This document shows positions 1-6,408 of a stretch of DNA of 7,298 bases, piece after piece (position 1 is the first letter of the stretch; each line of letters opens with the position of its first letter). Source of the DNA: Actinomycetes bacterium (GTDB taxonomy: Bacteria; Actinomycetota; Acidimicrobiia; Acidimicrobiales; RAAP-2). The position numbers were made by a program, and so were the translations under genes. The stretch covers positions 1 to 7,298 of the forward strand of contig JAJXXB010000199.1 in the NCBI GenBank assembly GCA_021781315.1, written 5' to 3'. The notes beneath the pieces were generated by a model that saw nothing but the letters and a program-made list of their open reading frames with translations, searched no databases and was not told the origin of the DNA.

Positions 1-14
1 GGCCTCGGTCCTGC

Positions 15-20
15 TAGGCT
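15..20 (+). promoter_or_regulatory. Possible -10 box (TAGGCT) of the rpsO promoter
   Basis: TAGGCT fits the actinobacterial -10 pattern TANNNT and lies 84 bases before the rpsO start codon. It would place transcription start near base 27, so most of the sequence up to 104 would be a 5' untranslated leader. The -35 region would lie mostly outside the window and cannot be checked. An overlapping alternative, TAGAAC at 20-25, lacks the final T. This is inference from a short motif only. Confidence 0.3.
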
Positions 21-24
21 AGAA

Positions 25-95
25 CCTTGACCAGCGACGCTGGCCATGTGGGTCGTCACGTCGGCGGCTCGCAACGGGACCCCCGACTCATAAGG
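25..95 (+). promoter_or_regulatory. Candidate structured leader of rpsO (possible S15 autoregulatory element)
   Basis: Three pairings can form together. CCTTG at 25-29 pairs with TAAGG at 91-95 (one G-U), which would cover the AAGG that is the only ribosome-binding-site candidate of rpsO. Inside it, CCAGC/GCTGG at 31-35 and 39-43 make a hairpin, and GGGTC/GACCC at 50-54 and 78-82, continued by CGT/ACG at 59-61 and 74-76, make a second one. The whole is a three-way junction. S15 binds a three-way junction in 16S rRNA, and rpsO leaders of several bacterial groups are known to bind S15 and repress translation. That this leader does so is inference. The pairing closest to the ribosome binding site depends on transcription starting at or before about base 25, which is uncertain. 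Confidence 0.35.
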
Positions 96-104
96 CACTA
101 ACAC

Positions 105-362
105 ATGGCTGAGAAGGCACAGATCATCAAGGACTATCAGGCTCACGGCACGGACACGGGCTCGCCCGAGGTCCAGATCGCGATTCTGACGGACCGGATC
201 GCGCACCTCACCGAGCACTTGAAGGTTCACAAGGGTGATCACCACACCCGCCGCGGCCTCATGAAGCTCATCGGCCAGCGCCGCCGTCTTCTGGACTACG
301 TCCAGCGCGGCGACGTGGAGCGTTACCGCTCGCTGATCGGTCGTCTCGGCATTCGTCGCTAG
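105..362 (+). CDS. rpsO: 30S ribosomal protein S15
   Basis: The gene encodes S15, the primary 16S rRNA-binding protein that organises the central domain (platform) of the 30S subunit. The 85-residue product is close to the usual 88-89 and is shorter only at the N-terminus. Family hallmarks are easy to see: TGSPEVQIA at 18-26, DHH followed by RRGL at 45-51, QRRRLLDY at 58-65 and the ending RLGIRR. ATG at 105 is the only sensible start, since the conserved region begins a few codons later. The site before it is weak (AAGG at 92-95, nine bases away). It is first in the window and followed 124 bases later by pnp, the classic rpsO-pnp operon, in which S15 and the RNA-degrading phosphorylase are co-transcribed. 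Identity is certain from sequence. Confidence 0.98.
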   Translation: MAEKAQIIKDYQAHGTDTGSPEVQIAILTDRIAHLTEHLKVHKGDHHTRRGLMKLIGQRRRLLDYVQRGDVERYRSLIGRLGIRR

Positions 363-369
363 CCGAGCA

Positions 370-386
370 ACGCCGACTTTCGGCGT
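370..386 (+). other. Short hairpin just after rpsO
   Basis: ACGCCGA at 370-376 and its perfect complement TCGGCGT at 380-386 form a 7-bp stem with a CTT loop, seven bases after the rpsO stop. The next bases (GACAACAC) contain no T-run, so this is not a standard intrinsic terminator. It could protect the 3' end of a processed rpsO mRNA or act as a weak attenuator; neither is shown by sequence alone. Confidence 0.5.
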
Positions 387-404
387 GACAACACATCCGA
401 GTCA

Positions 405-458
405 CCGGAGGCCAGTGGAGAACAGTCGCGCAAGCGACGGTTGCCCACTGGGGTCCGG
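405..458 (+). other. Long rpsO-pnp intergenic stem-loop, candidate RNase III processing site
   Basis: One long imperfect hairpin fills the middle of the gap. From outside in: CCGGA/TCCGG (405-409, 454-458), a symmetric GG/GG internal loop, CCAGTGG/CCACTGG (412-418, 445-451), a 2x2 internal loop, AAC/GTT (421-423, 440-442), one A/G mismatch, GTCGC/GCGAC (425-429, 434-438), and a GCAA tetraloop (430-433). That is 20 base pairs. In E. coli and Streptomyces the rpsO-pnp transcript has an intergenic hairpin cut by RNase III, which starts decay of pnp mRNA and lets PNPase control its own level. The position and shape here match that role; cleavage itself is inferred. The hairpin ends 18 bases before the pnp ribosome binding site. 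Confidence 0.7.
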
Positions 459-486
459 ACGGAGTGTTGCTAACCAAGGAGCAACC

Positions 487-2946
487 ATGACTGACGCCAT
501 CCGCGTAAGTAGCCCACTAACGGGCACCGACAAGACCCTTTCCTTCGAGGCCGGTCACCTCGCCCAACTCGCCGACGGCGCGGTTCTCGCGCGCATCGGC
601 GACACGATGCTGCTCGTGACGGTCACCGCCGCGCGCAGCGTTCGTGAGGGGATGGACTTCTTCCCCCTGACGGTGGACATCGAAGAGCGCGCCTACGCCG
701 CGGGCAAGATCCCCGGGGCGTTCTTCCGCCGCGAGGGCAAGCCCTCGGACCAGGCGGTGCTGATCTGCCGTCTGATTGACCGGCCGCTGCGCCCGTCGTT
801 CCCCAAGGGTTTTCGCAACGAGACCCAGGTGGTCGGCACCGTCTTTAGCGCCGACCAGGAGAACCCGCACGACATCCTCGCGATCAACGCGGCCTCCGCG
901 GCCCTGATGATCTCGGGCATCCCCTTCGACGGTCCGATCGGCGCGGTTCGCCTCGCCTACACGACCGACGGCGAGTGGGTCGCGCACCCGACCTACGCCG
1001 AGGGCGACGCCTCGGTCTTTGAGCTCGTGGTCGCCGGACGCGCCCTTTCCGACTCGGTCGAGACCGACATCGCCATCATGATGGTCGAGGCCGGCGGCAC
1101 CGAGGGATCCTTCGAGAAGTACGCCGACGGCGCGCCGAAGGTCTCCGAGGAGGTCCTCGCGGCCGGCCTCGAGGCCTCCAAGCTCTGGATCCGCGAGTCG
1201 ATCAACCTCCAGCGCGAGCTGGTGCGCGAGTTCGTCGCGGCTCGCGGGCCGATCACGCCGATGGTCTACTCGACCTTCGCCGACTACCAAGAGGACGTCA
1301 TGAACGCCGTCCAGGCGGTGGGCGGCGAGAAGCTGGCCGCGGCCAACAAGGTCGCCGGCAAGCAGGAGCGCTCCGACGCGATCACCGCGGTGACCGCCGA
1401 GATCGAGGTGGCCCTGGCCGACGAGTTCCCGGGCCGCAACGCCGAGGTGCGCGCGGCCGTGAAGTCGCTGACCAAGAAGCTGGTGCGCCAGCGCATCGTC
1501 AACGAGGGCGTGCGCATCGACGGGCGCGGCGTGGCCGACATCCGTCCGCTCACCGCGGCGATCGACCTGTTCCCGATGACCCACGGCTCGGCGCTCTTCC
1601 AGCGCGGCGAGACCCAGGTCGTCAACGTCACGACGCTCGGCATGCCGCGCATGCGCCAGCAGATCGACTCGATCACGCCCGACGAGTGGCGCCGTTACAT
1701 GCACCACTACAACTTCCCGCCGTACTCGACGGGCGAGACCGGACGCGTGGGCATGCCCAAGCGCCGCGAGATCGGTCACGGCATGCTCGCCGAGCGCGCC
1801 CTGATCCCCGTGCTGCCGAGCGAGCAGGACTTCGCCTACACCCTGCGCGTCGTCTCTGACGTCATGCAGTCCAACGGCTCGACTTCGATGGCCTCGGTCT
1901 GCGGCTCGACGCTGTCGCTGATGGCCGCCGGCGTGCCGATCAAGGCCCCCGTCGCGGGCATCGCGATGGGCCTCGTCTACGACGAGGGCAACTACGTCAC
2001 CCTGACCGACATCCTCGGCGCCGAAGACGCCTTCGGCGACATGGACTTCAAGGTCGCCGGCACCGCCGACGCGGTGACCGCGCTGCAGCTCGACACCAAG
2101 ATCGACGGCCTGCCGGCCGACGTTCTGGCCCGCGCTCTGCACCAGGCCAAGGAGGCCCGTCTGGCCATCCTCGACGTGATCACCGCGACGATTGCCGAGC
2201 CCCGTCCCGCGGTGGCCGAGGTCGCGCCCAAGATCATCTCGATGGAGATCCCGATCGACAAGATCGGCGAGGTCATCGGACCCAAGGGCAAGGTCATCAA
2301 CACTCTCCAGCAGGAGACCGGCGCGGACATCGCCGTCGACGACGACGGTGTCGTCGGCACGGTCACCATCGGGGCCAAGGACGGCCGAGCCGTGGAAGAG
2401 GCCCGCCGGCGCATCGCGCTGATCCTCGACCCGCCAACGGCCGACGTCGGAGCGGTCTACAGCGGTCGTGTGGTGAACATCGCCAAGTTCGGTGCGTTCG
2501 TCTCGATCCTGCCCGGGCGTGACGGTCTGTTGCACATCTCCAAGATGTCGCCGCTCAACGGCGGCAAGCGCATCGGTCAGGTCGAGGACGTCCTCGAGCT
2601 GGGTCAGCCCATCGAGGTGCGCGTCGACGACATCGACCCCCAGGGCAAGGTGTCGCTCTCCCTGGCTGGCGAGTACGCGGACATGGAGGTCGAGGACGCC
2701 CCGCGTGAGCCGCGTCGTGACCGTGACCGTGAGCCGCGTCGTGACCGCGAACCGCGTCCAGACCGCGAGCCGCGCGCCCGCGAGGAGCGCCCCCCGCGCG
2801 CTTCGTCCTTCGAGAGCGACTTCGAGGCCGAACTGGCCGGCGAGATCGGTGACCTCGGCCCCGGTGGACCGTCGATGAGCGACGGGGACCGCGACCGCGA
2901 CCGCGACCGCGGCGGAAGCCGGGGCTCGCGCCCGCGCCGCCGCTAG
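487..2946 (+). CDS. pnp: Polynucleotide phosphorylase (polyribonucleotide nucleotidyltransferase)
   Basis: PNPase degrades RNA 3'-to-5' with phosphate, releasing nucleoside diphosphates, and can add tails in reverse; it works as a trimer in the cytoplasm. ATG at 487 is chosen because AAGGAG lies five bases upstream (476-481) and family homology begins directly; an in-frame extension to 385 would run through the intergenic hairpin. The product has 819 residues against 711 in E. coli. Visible order: first RNase PH domain with FFRREG (79-84), an all-helical linker (roughly 240-325), second RNase PH domain from about 340 with LFQRGETQ (370-377), the phosphate-site GSTSMASVCG (464-473) and catalytic Asp514 and Asp520 in GAEDAFGDMDF, a KH domain with IGPKG (597-601), and an S1 domain (about 653-728). 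A charged low-complexity tail fills about 730-819. Its mRNA is probably processed at the upstream hairpin. Confidence 0.98.
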   Translation: MTDAIRVSSPLTGTDKTLSFEAGHLAQLADGAVLARIGDTMLLVTVTAARSVREGMDFFPLTVDIEERAYAAGKIPGAFFRREGKPSDQAVLICRLIDRPLRPSFPKGFRNETQVVGTVFSADQENPHDILAINAASAALMISGIPFDGPIGAVRLAYTTDGEWVAHPTYAEGDASVFELVVAGRALSDSVETDIAIMMVEAGGTEGSFEKYADGAPKVSEEVLAAGLEASKLWIRESINLQRELVREFVAARGPITPMVYSTFADYQEDVMNAVQAVGGEKLAAANKVAGKQERSDAITAVTAEIEVALADEFPGRNAEVRAAVKSLTKKLVRQRIVNEGVRIDGRGVADIRPLTAAIDLFPMTHGSALFQRGETQVVNVTTLGMPRMRQQIDSITPDEWRRYMHHYNFPPYSTGETGRVGMPKRREIGHGMLAERALIPVLPSEQDFAYTLRVVSDVMQSNGSTSMASVCGSTLSLMAAGVPIKAPVAGIAMGLVYDEGNYVTLTDILGAEDAFGDMDFKVAGTADAVTALQLDTKIDGLPADVLARALHQAKEARLAILDVITATIAEPRPAVAEVAPKIISMEIPIDKIGEVIGPKGKVINTLQQETGADIAVDDDGVVGTVTIGAKDGRAVEEARRRIALILDPPTADVGAVYSGRVVNIAKFGAFVSILPGRDGLLHISKMSPLNGGKRIGQVEDVLELGQPIEVRVDDIDPQGKVSLSLAGEYADMEVEDAPREPRRDRDREPRRDREPRPDREPRAREERPPRASSFESDFEAELAGEIGDLGPGGPSMSDGDRDRDRDRGGSRGSRPRRR
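2704..2765 (+). repeat. 18-bp tandem repeats coding REPRRD units in the PNPase tail
   Basis: A 20-base unit beginning CGTGAGCCGCG occurs identically at 2704-2723 and 2728-2747, and a diverged copy follows at 2746-2765. They encode successive Arg-Glu-Pro-Arg-(Arg/Pro)-Asp units (PNPase residues 740-759, with one extra RD insert), and the pattern fades into REPRAR. The in-frame 18-base period suggests growth by slippage or unequal exchange. This is in coding sequence, not a separate element. Confidence 0.8.
2887..2910 (+). repeat. Four perfect GACCGC hexamers near the pnp 3' end
   Basis: GACCGC is repeated four times without interruption and encodes four Asp-Arg pairs (PNPase residues 801-808). 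The protein then ends in a Gly/Ser/Arg-rich stretch with three terminal arginines. Because the unit is six bases, copy-number change would alter tail length without a frameshift. Confidence 0.85.
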
Positions 2947-2955
2947 GCCCCACTC

Positions 2956-5622
2956 GTGCCCGTCGAGGTGGATCTCACCACGGCGCCGACAACCTCGGCG
3001 CCGTGGTGGCGTCCCCTCGCCAGAGCGGATCGCACCGCCCTGATCGTGATGTTCGCACTGCCGGTGCTGCTCTTCGGCGTGCCGGCCGCGCTGGGACACC
3101 CCGCGATCGCCGCGGACAACCTGATCCAGAACTTCCCTCTGCGCGTGCTGTCCGGACGCCAGATCGCGAGCGGTCATCTGCCGCTCATGAATCCGCTGGC
3201 GGACTCGGGCACGCCCTTGCTCGGCGGGATGAACGCCGGTTCGCTCTTTCCCCTCACCATCATCTTCGCGTTCCTGCCCGCCATCCTCGCCTGGGTGATC
3301 AACCTCGTGGCGGTCTACGCCGCCGCGGCGATCGGGCTCTTTAGCCTCGCGCGCTACCACGGCCTGCGCACGACGCCGTCGCTCGCCGGCGCCCTGGTCT
3401 ACGCCTACGTCGGCGCCCTGACGGGTCAGATGGTCCACCTGGGCGTCATCCAGGGCTACGCGATGTTGCCCTGGGAGATCCTGTGCCTGCTGGTGCTCGC
3501 CGAACGCGTGCGCCGTGGCGGCTCGTGGCGGAGGCGCGCGCGCGATCTCAGCGCGCCAGTAATGGGACTGGGCGTGCTGTGGGGGCTCACGTCGCTCTCG
3601 GGCGAGCCCCGCGCGATCGCCGAGATGGAACTCGTGGTCCTCGTCGTGGGGGCCGTGGTGCTCCTCGCCCCGGGACGATGGCGCCCGATGACCTGGTCCC
3701 AACGGACCGGATACGTCGGGGCGGTTGCGCTGGGCGTGATCTGGGGCGCGCTGATCGGCCTCGCCCAGCTGGTGACCGGTTGGAGTTACATCGCCGTCTC
3801 TCAGCGCACCAACCTGGGATATCAGTTCTTCGGTTCCGGATCGCTCGCGGTGCGCTGGTCGGCGCTGTGGTTCGTGCCCGACCTCTTTGGCGGCAACGGC
3901 ATCTTGCACCAGCCCTCGTACTTCGCGAGCTACAACCTGCCCGAAGTGACCGGCTACGCCGGCGTGGCGGCGCTGGTCGCCACCGCCGCCTACCTGGGAC
4001 AGCTGATCGGCCGGGAGCGGCGTGCGCGCGTGCGCGAGTTCGCCCCCTACGGCGCGCTCGCGCTCGTGGGGGTGTGGGCGACGTGGGGCAACTACACGCC
4101 CGTCGGCCGCGTCTTCTGGTGGATCCCCCTGTTCAGCTCGACGCGCCTGCAGAGTCGCAACGTCATCCTCGTCGACCTGGCGGCGAGCGTCTTGCTCGCC
4201 TGGTGGCTCCAGCGAGTGGGTGACGGCGACGAGGACGGGGCGTCACTGCGTGGCGCGCGGCGCCTTCTCACCCTGGCGCCACTCGCCGTCATCGTCGGCA
4301 TCGTCGCGGTGACTCTCGTCGACGGTCGCCGCTTCTTGCACTTCCTGGGACTCACCATGGGTGCGACGCGCTGGGTGCCCTACGAGCGACCCACCCTCGT
4401 CCTGCACCTGGGAATCGCCCTCGCGTTCGCCCTCGTGCTCGTGACCGTGCGGCGTCATCGCGTGCGCAGCCTGCTCGCGATCCTGGCGCTCGACGCGGTG
4501 GTCTTCTTCGCCTTCACCGCGTCCGGTCTGGCGTCGGGTCACGCCCCCGTGATGCCGTCACGCGCCAACGCGGTCGCCCACCTCGGGCTGACCGGGCGCT
4601 TCGCGATGGTCGATCCCACGGGGTCGGCGGGCGACACGTTCGAGAGCCTGGGCCTGGCCAACATGAACGTCTTCACCGAATTGCCCTCGATCCAGGGCTA
4701 CGGCTCGCTGATCGACGCGTACTACGGTTCCGAGACCGGGACCCACCCGCTGTTTCGCTTGGACGCCTGCAACCTCGTTCGCGGGCGGTTCCGCCAGTTG
4801 CGTCTGGCGTCGCTAGTGCTCGCGAGCAATCAGCTGATGGTGTCGCCGGGCGCCGGCGCCCAGTACTGCGTGGCGCCGCGGCGCACCGAGACGGCCTTTC
4901 GCTACTTCGGCCAGCTCGTGCACGTGCGAGAGATTCGTCTCGAGGGCGTCGACGGCCAGCCCCTCACGTCCACGACCGTCTCAGTGCAGATGCTGAGCGG
5001 CACCGGCGCGCCCATCGGCGACATCATGACGATCCCTGGTTCGACGTCTCTCACCTGGTCGCCGACGACGAGCGCGCCGACCGCGGGATTCGTGCTGCAC
5101 TCGCCCTCGGGCGTGCGGGTCGGCTCGGCGCTGGTGACCCTCGAGGGCGGCGCCACGTACCAGCTCACGACGCCCTTCCAGCAGGCGGTCGCGACGCGCT
5201 CGTGGCGACTGCGCGAGACGAGCGGATCCCTCGCGTACTTCCGCGCGACGTCGCTGCTGCCGAGCGCCTGGGTGTCGTCGCTGGCAACGGGACACATCGA
5301 GAGCGTGCGCAACGCGCTCTGGGGTGACACCTGGGTGCGGGTCCACGCAACCTCGGCGACGACCGTGCTGCACTCGGTGGAGTGGATCCCGGGCTGGCGC
5401 GCGAACGCCCAGCGCGTCGGCACGTCGCAGGTGATCGCCCTCACGGTGCGCCGCAGCGGGCTGATTCAGTCGGTCACCGTCCCGCCGGGGGAGTGGGTGA
5501 TCCACTACCACTACCACGCCCCGCACATCGAGCTGGGACTCCTCGGTTCGTTGCTCGGCGGACTCTTGCTCGTGGTCGCTTTCTTCTTTCGACGTCGTCG
5601 ACGCCCTAGGGTTGGGACATGA
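2956..5622 (+). CDS. Polytopic membrane protein, YfhO-like (GT-C glycosyltransferase-like)
   Basis: The 888-residue product is probably an envelope sugar-transfer protein; no substrate can be named. The N-terminal half is hydrophobic, with about 13 likely membrane segments between residues 28 and 520. The first outer loop carries Asp54 in AADNLIQNF and the stretch SGHLPLMNPLADSGTPLLGG (72-91), which resembles the YfhO family pattern of a loop acidic residue followed by GxLPLWNP..GGTPLL. Residues of about 525-855 look like an external domain, followed by PGW (812-814), PPGEW (843-847), a last membrane helix (about 858-878) and an arginine cluster, again the YfhO ending. Some YfhO proteins glycosylate teichoic acids in Firmicutes; transfer of that role here is inference. 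GTG at 2956, nine bases after pnp, has no clear ribosome binding site. ATG at 3049 would cut into the first membrane helix. The stop overlaps dapB. Other large GT-C-like families remain possible. Confidence 0.7.
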   Translation: MPVEVDLTTAPTTSAPWWRPLARADRTALIVMFALPVLLFGVPAALGHPAIAADNLIQNFPLRVLSGRQIASGHLPLMNPLADSGTPLLGGMNAGSLFPLTIIFAFLPAILAWVINLVAVYAAAAIGLFSLARYHGLRTTPSLAGALVYAYVGALTGQMVHLGVIQGYAMLPWEILCLLVLAERVRRGGSWRRRARDLSAPVMGLGVLWGLTSLSGEPRAIAEMELVVLVVGAVVLLAPGRWRPMTWSQRTGYVGAVALGVIWGALIGLAQLVTGWSYIAVSQRTNLGYQFFGSGSLAVRWSALWFVPDLFGGNGILHQPSYFASYNLPEVTGYAGVAALVATAAYLGQLIGRERRARVREFAPYGALALVGVWATWGNYTPVGRVFWWIPLFSSTRLQSRNVILVDLAASVLLAWWLQRVGDGDEDGASLRGARRLLTLAPLAVIVGIVAVTLVDGRRFLHFLGLTMGATRWVPYERPTLVLHLGIALAFALVLVTVRRHRVRSLLAILALDAVVFFAFTASGLASGHAPVMPSRANAVAHLGLTGRFAMVDPTGSAGDTFESLGLANMNVFTELPSIQGYGSLIDAYYGSETGTHPLFRLDACNLVRGRFRQLRLASLVLASNQLMVSPGAGAQYCVAPRRTETAFRYFGQLVHVREIRLEGVDGQPLTSTTVSVQMLSGTGAPIGDIMTIPGSTSLTWSPTTSAPTAGFVLHSPSGVRVGSALVTLEGGATYQLTTPFQQAVATRSWRLRETSGSLAYFRATSLLPSAWVSSLATGHIESVRNALWGDTWVRVHATSATTVLHSVEWIPGWRANAQRVGTSQVIALTVRRSGLIQSVTVPPGEWVIHYHYHAPHIELGLLGSLLGGLLLVVAFFFRRRRRPRVGT
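2976..3008 (+). other. Perfect 14-bp inverted repeat at the pnp / membrane-gene junction
   Basis: CACCACGGCGCCGA at 2976-2989 is followed by a 5-base loop (CAACC) and its exact complement TCGGCGCCGTGGTG at 2995-3008; one further T-G pair is possible outside. It begins 29 bases after the pnp stop and lies within codons 7-18 of the downstream gene if that starts at 2956. There is no T-tail, so it is not a canonical intrinsic terminator. It could block 3' exonucleases, cause partial termination, or limit translation of the membrane protein. Confidence 0.75.
5607..5612 (+). promoter_or_regulatory. Possible -10 box (TAGGGT) for leaderless dapB transcription
   Basis: TAGGGT matches TANNNT and ends six bases before the dapB ATG, the spacing typical of actinobacterial leaderless promoters where transcription begins at the start codon. 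No convincing -35 box is seen. The overlapping AGGG at 5608-5611 could instead be a ribosome binding site seven bases from the ATG on a longer operon transcript. Both readings are possible and may coexist. Confidence 0.35.
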
Positions 5623-6383
5623 AGCGCGTCGCAATCGTCGGAGCGGCCGGGCGCATGGGCCAGGTCATGGCCGAGGGCCTCGCTCGCGAGGACGACCTCG
5701 AGGTGCGCGCGTTGATCGACATCGTGCCACCCCCCGCACCTCGCGACGCGATCGTCGCGACGTCGCTCGCGGACCTCGAGCCCTCCAGCGTCGACGCCGT
5801 GGTGGACTTCTCGACGCCCGAGGGCGTGCTGGCCTCGGCGGCGTGGTGCGCCGCGAATCGGGTGGGCCTGGTCGTGGGCACGACTGGTCTCAGCGACGCC
5901 CAGCGCGAGACGGTGGCCGAGGCCGCGACAGTCACTCGCGTCGTGATGGCCGCGAACTTCGCCCTCGGCGCCGTGCTCGCCGAGCGTTTCGCCGTGCTCG
6001 CCGCGCCCTACTTCGAGCGCGTCGAGGTGATCGAACTGCACCACGACGCCAAGGTCGACGCTCCCTCGGGCACCTCGCTCTCGACGGCGCGCGCGCTCGC
6101 CGCGGCGCGCCGCGCCGCGGGCCGCGTCGACCTGCCCGAGCCCACACAGCGCCACAGCGTGGAGGGCTCGCGCGGCGCCGACGTCGAGGGCGTGAGGGTG
6201 CACGCGGTCCGCTTGCCCGGTCTCGTCGCGCACGAGGAGATCCTCTTCGGCGGGCCCGGCGAAGGGCTCACCATCCGCCACGACTCCTACGACCGGCGCA
6301 GCTTCGTCCAGGGCGTGGCCCTGGCGCTGCGCAAGATGGGCGACGCGCCGGGCCTCAGCGTGGGCGTGGGCGAATTCCTGTGA
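5619..6383 (+). CDS. dapB: 4-hydroxy-tetrahydrodipicolinate reductase
   Basis: DapB reduces 4-hydroxy-tetrahydrodipicolinate, with NADH or NADPH, to tetrahydrodipicolinate in the cytoplasmic lysine/diaminopimelate pathway, feeding peptidoglycan and protein synthesis. The 254-residue product is of normal length. It shows the Rossmann loop GAAGRMG (8-14), ALID with Asp34 at the end of the second strand (an acidic residue here usually contacts the cofactor ribose), DFS (63-65), GTTG (87-90), and the substrate-site block ELHHDAKVDAPSGT (139-152), in which the second His (142) and Lys145 fit the conserved catalytic positions. The C-terminal EEILFGGPGE and DRRSF segments are also typical. The ATG overlaps the preceding stop as ATGA, indicating translational coupling, and a -10-like box lies just before it. 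dapA follows after 25 bases. Confidence 0.97.
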   Translation: MKRVAIVGAAGRMGQVMAEGLAREDDLEVRALIDIVPPPAPRDAIVATSLADLEPSSVDAVVDFSTPEGVLASAAWCAANRVGLVVGTTGLSDAQRETVAEAATVTRVVMAANFALGAVLAERFAVLAAPYFERVEVIELHHDAKVDAPSGTSLSTARALAAARRAAGRVDLPEPTQRHSVEGSRGADVEGVRVHAVRLPGLVAHEEILFGGPGEGLTIRHDSYDRRSFVQGVALALRKMGDAPGLSVGVGEFL

Positions 6384-6396
6384 CGAGCGCCACTGG

Positions 6397-6402
6397 TAAC
6401 TT
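6397..6402 (+). promoter_or_regulatory. Possible -10 box (TAACTT) for leaderless dapA transcription
   Basis: TAACTT matches TANNNT and ends six bases before the dapA ATG, exactly the spacing seen before dapB. The 25-base gap between dapB and dapA has no purine-rich ribosome binding site beyond CGAG, which fits a leaderless start. A -35 box is not obvious (TTCCTG at 6375-6380 is a poor match). This is inferred from motif and spacing only. Confidence 0.45.
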
Positions 6403-6408
6403 CGAGCC

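Noticed and set aside
370..386. Intrinsic terminator after rpsO
   Set aside because: The stem is good but no T-rich tract follows, so it is listed only as a hairpin.
385..486. N-terminal extension of PNPase starting at ATG 385
   Set aside because: The added 34 residues have no family similarity and their DNA is the intergenic hairpin; ATG 487 has a good AAGGAG site five bases upstream.
2887..2910. Phase-variation switch from the GACCGC repeat
   Set aside because: The unit is six bases, so copy changes keep the frame, and only four copies are present at the extreme end of the gene.
3049..3051. ATG 3049 as the start of the membrane-protein gene, leaving the 14-bp inverted repeat untranslated
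   Set aside because: It would begin inside the first hydrophobic segment (about residues 28-46) and drop the positive residues before it, and no ribosome binding site precedes it; GTG 2956 next to the pnp stop is more likely, though not proven.
517..3909. A 1130-codon open frame on the minus strand across pnp and into the next gene
   Set aside because: It lies opposite well-supported coding sequence, its translation is rich in Arg, His, Asp and Gly with no recognisable domain, and long antisense frames are expected in GC-rich genes. It crosses the junction of two unrelated plus-strand genes.
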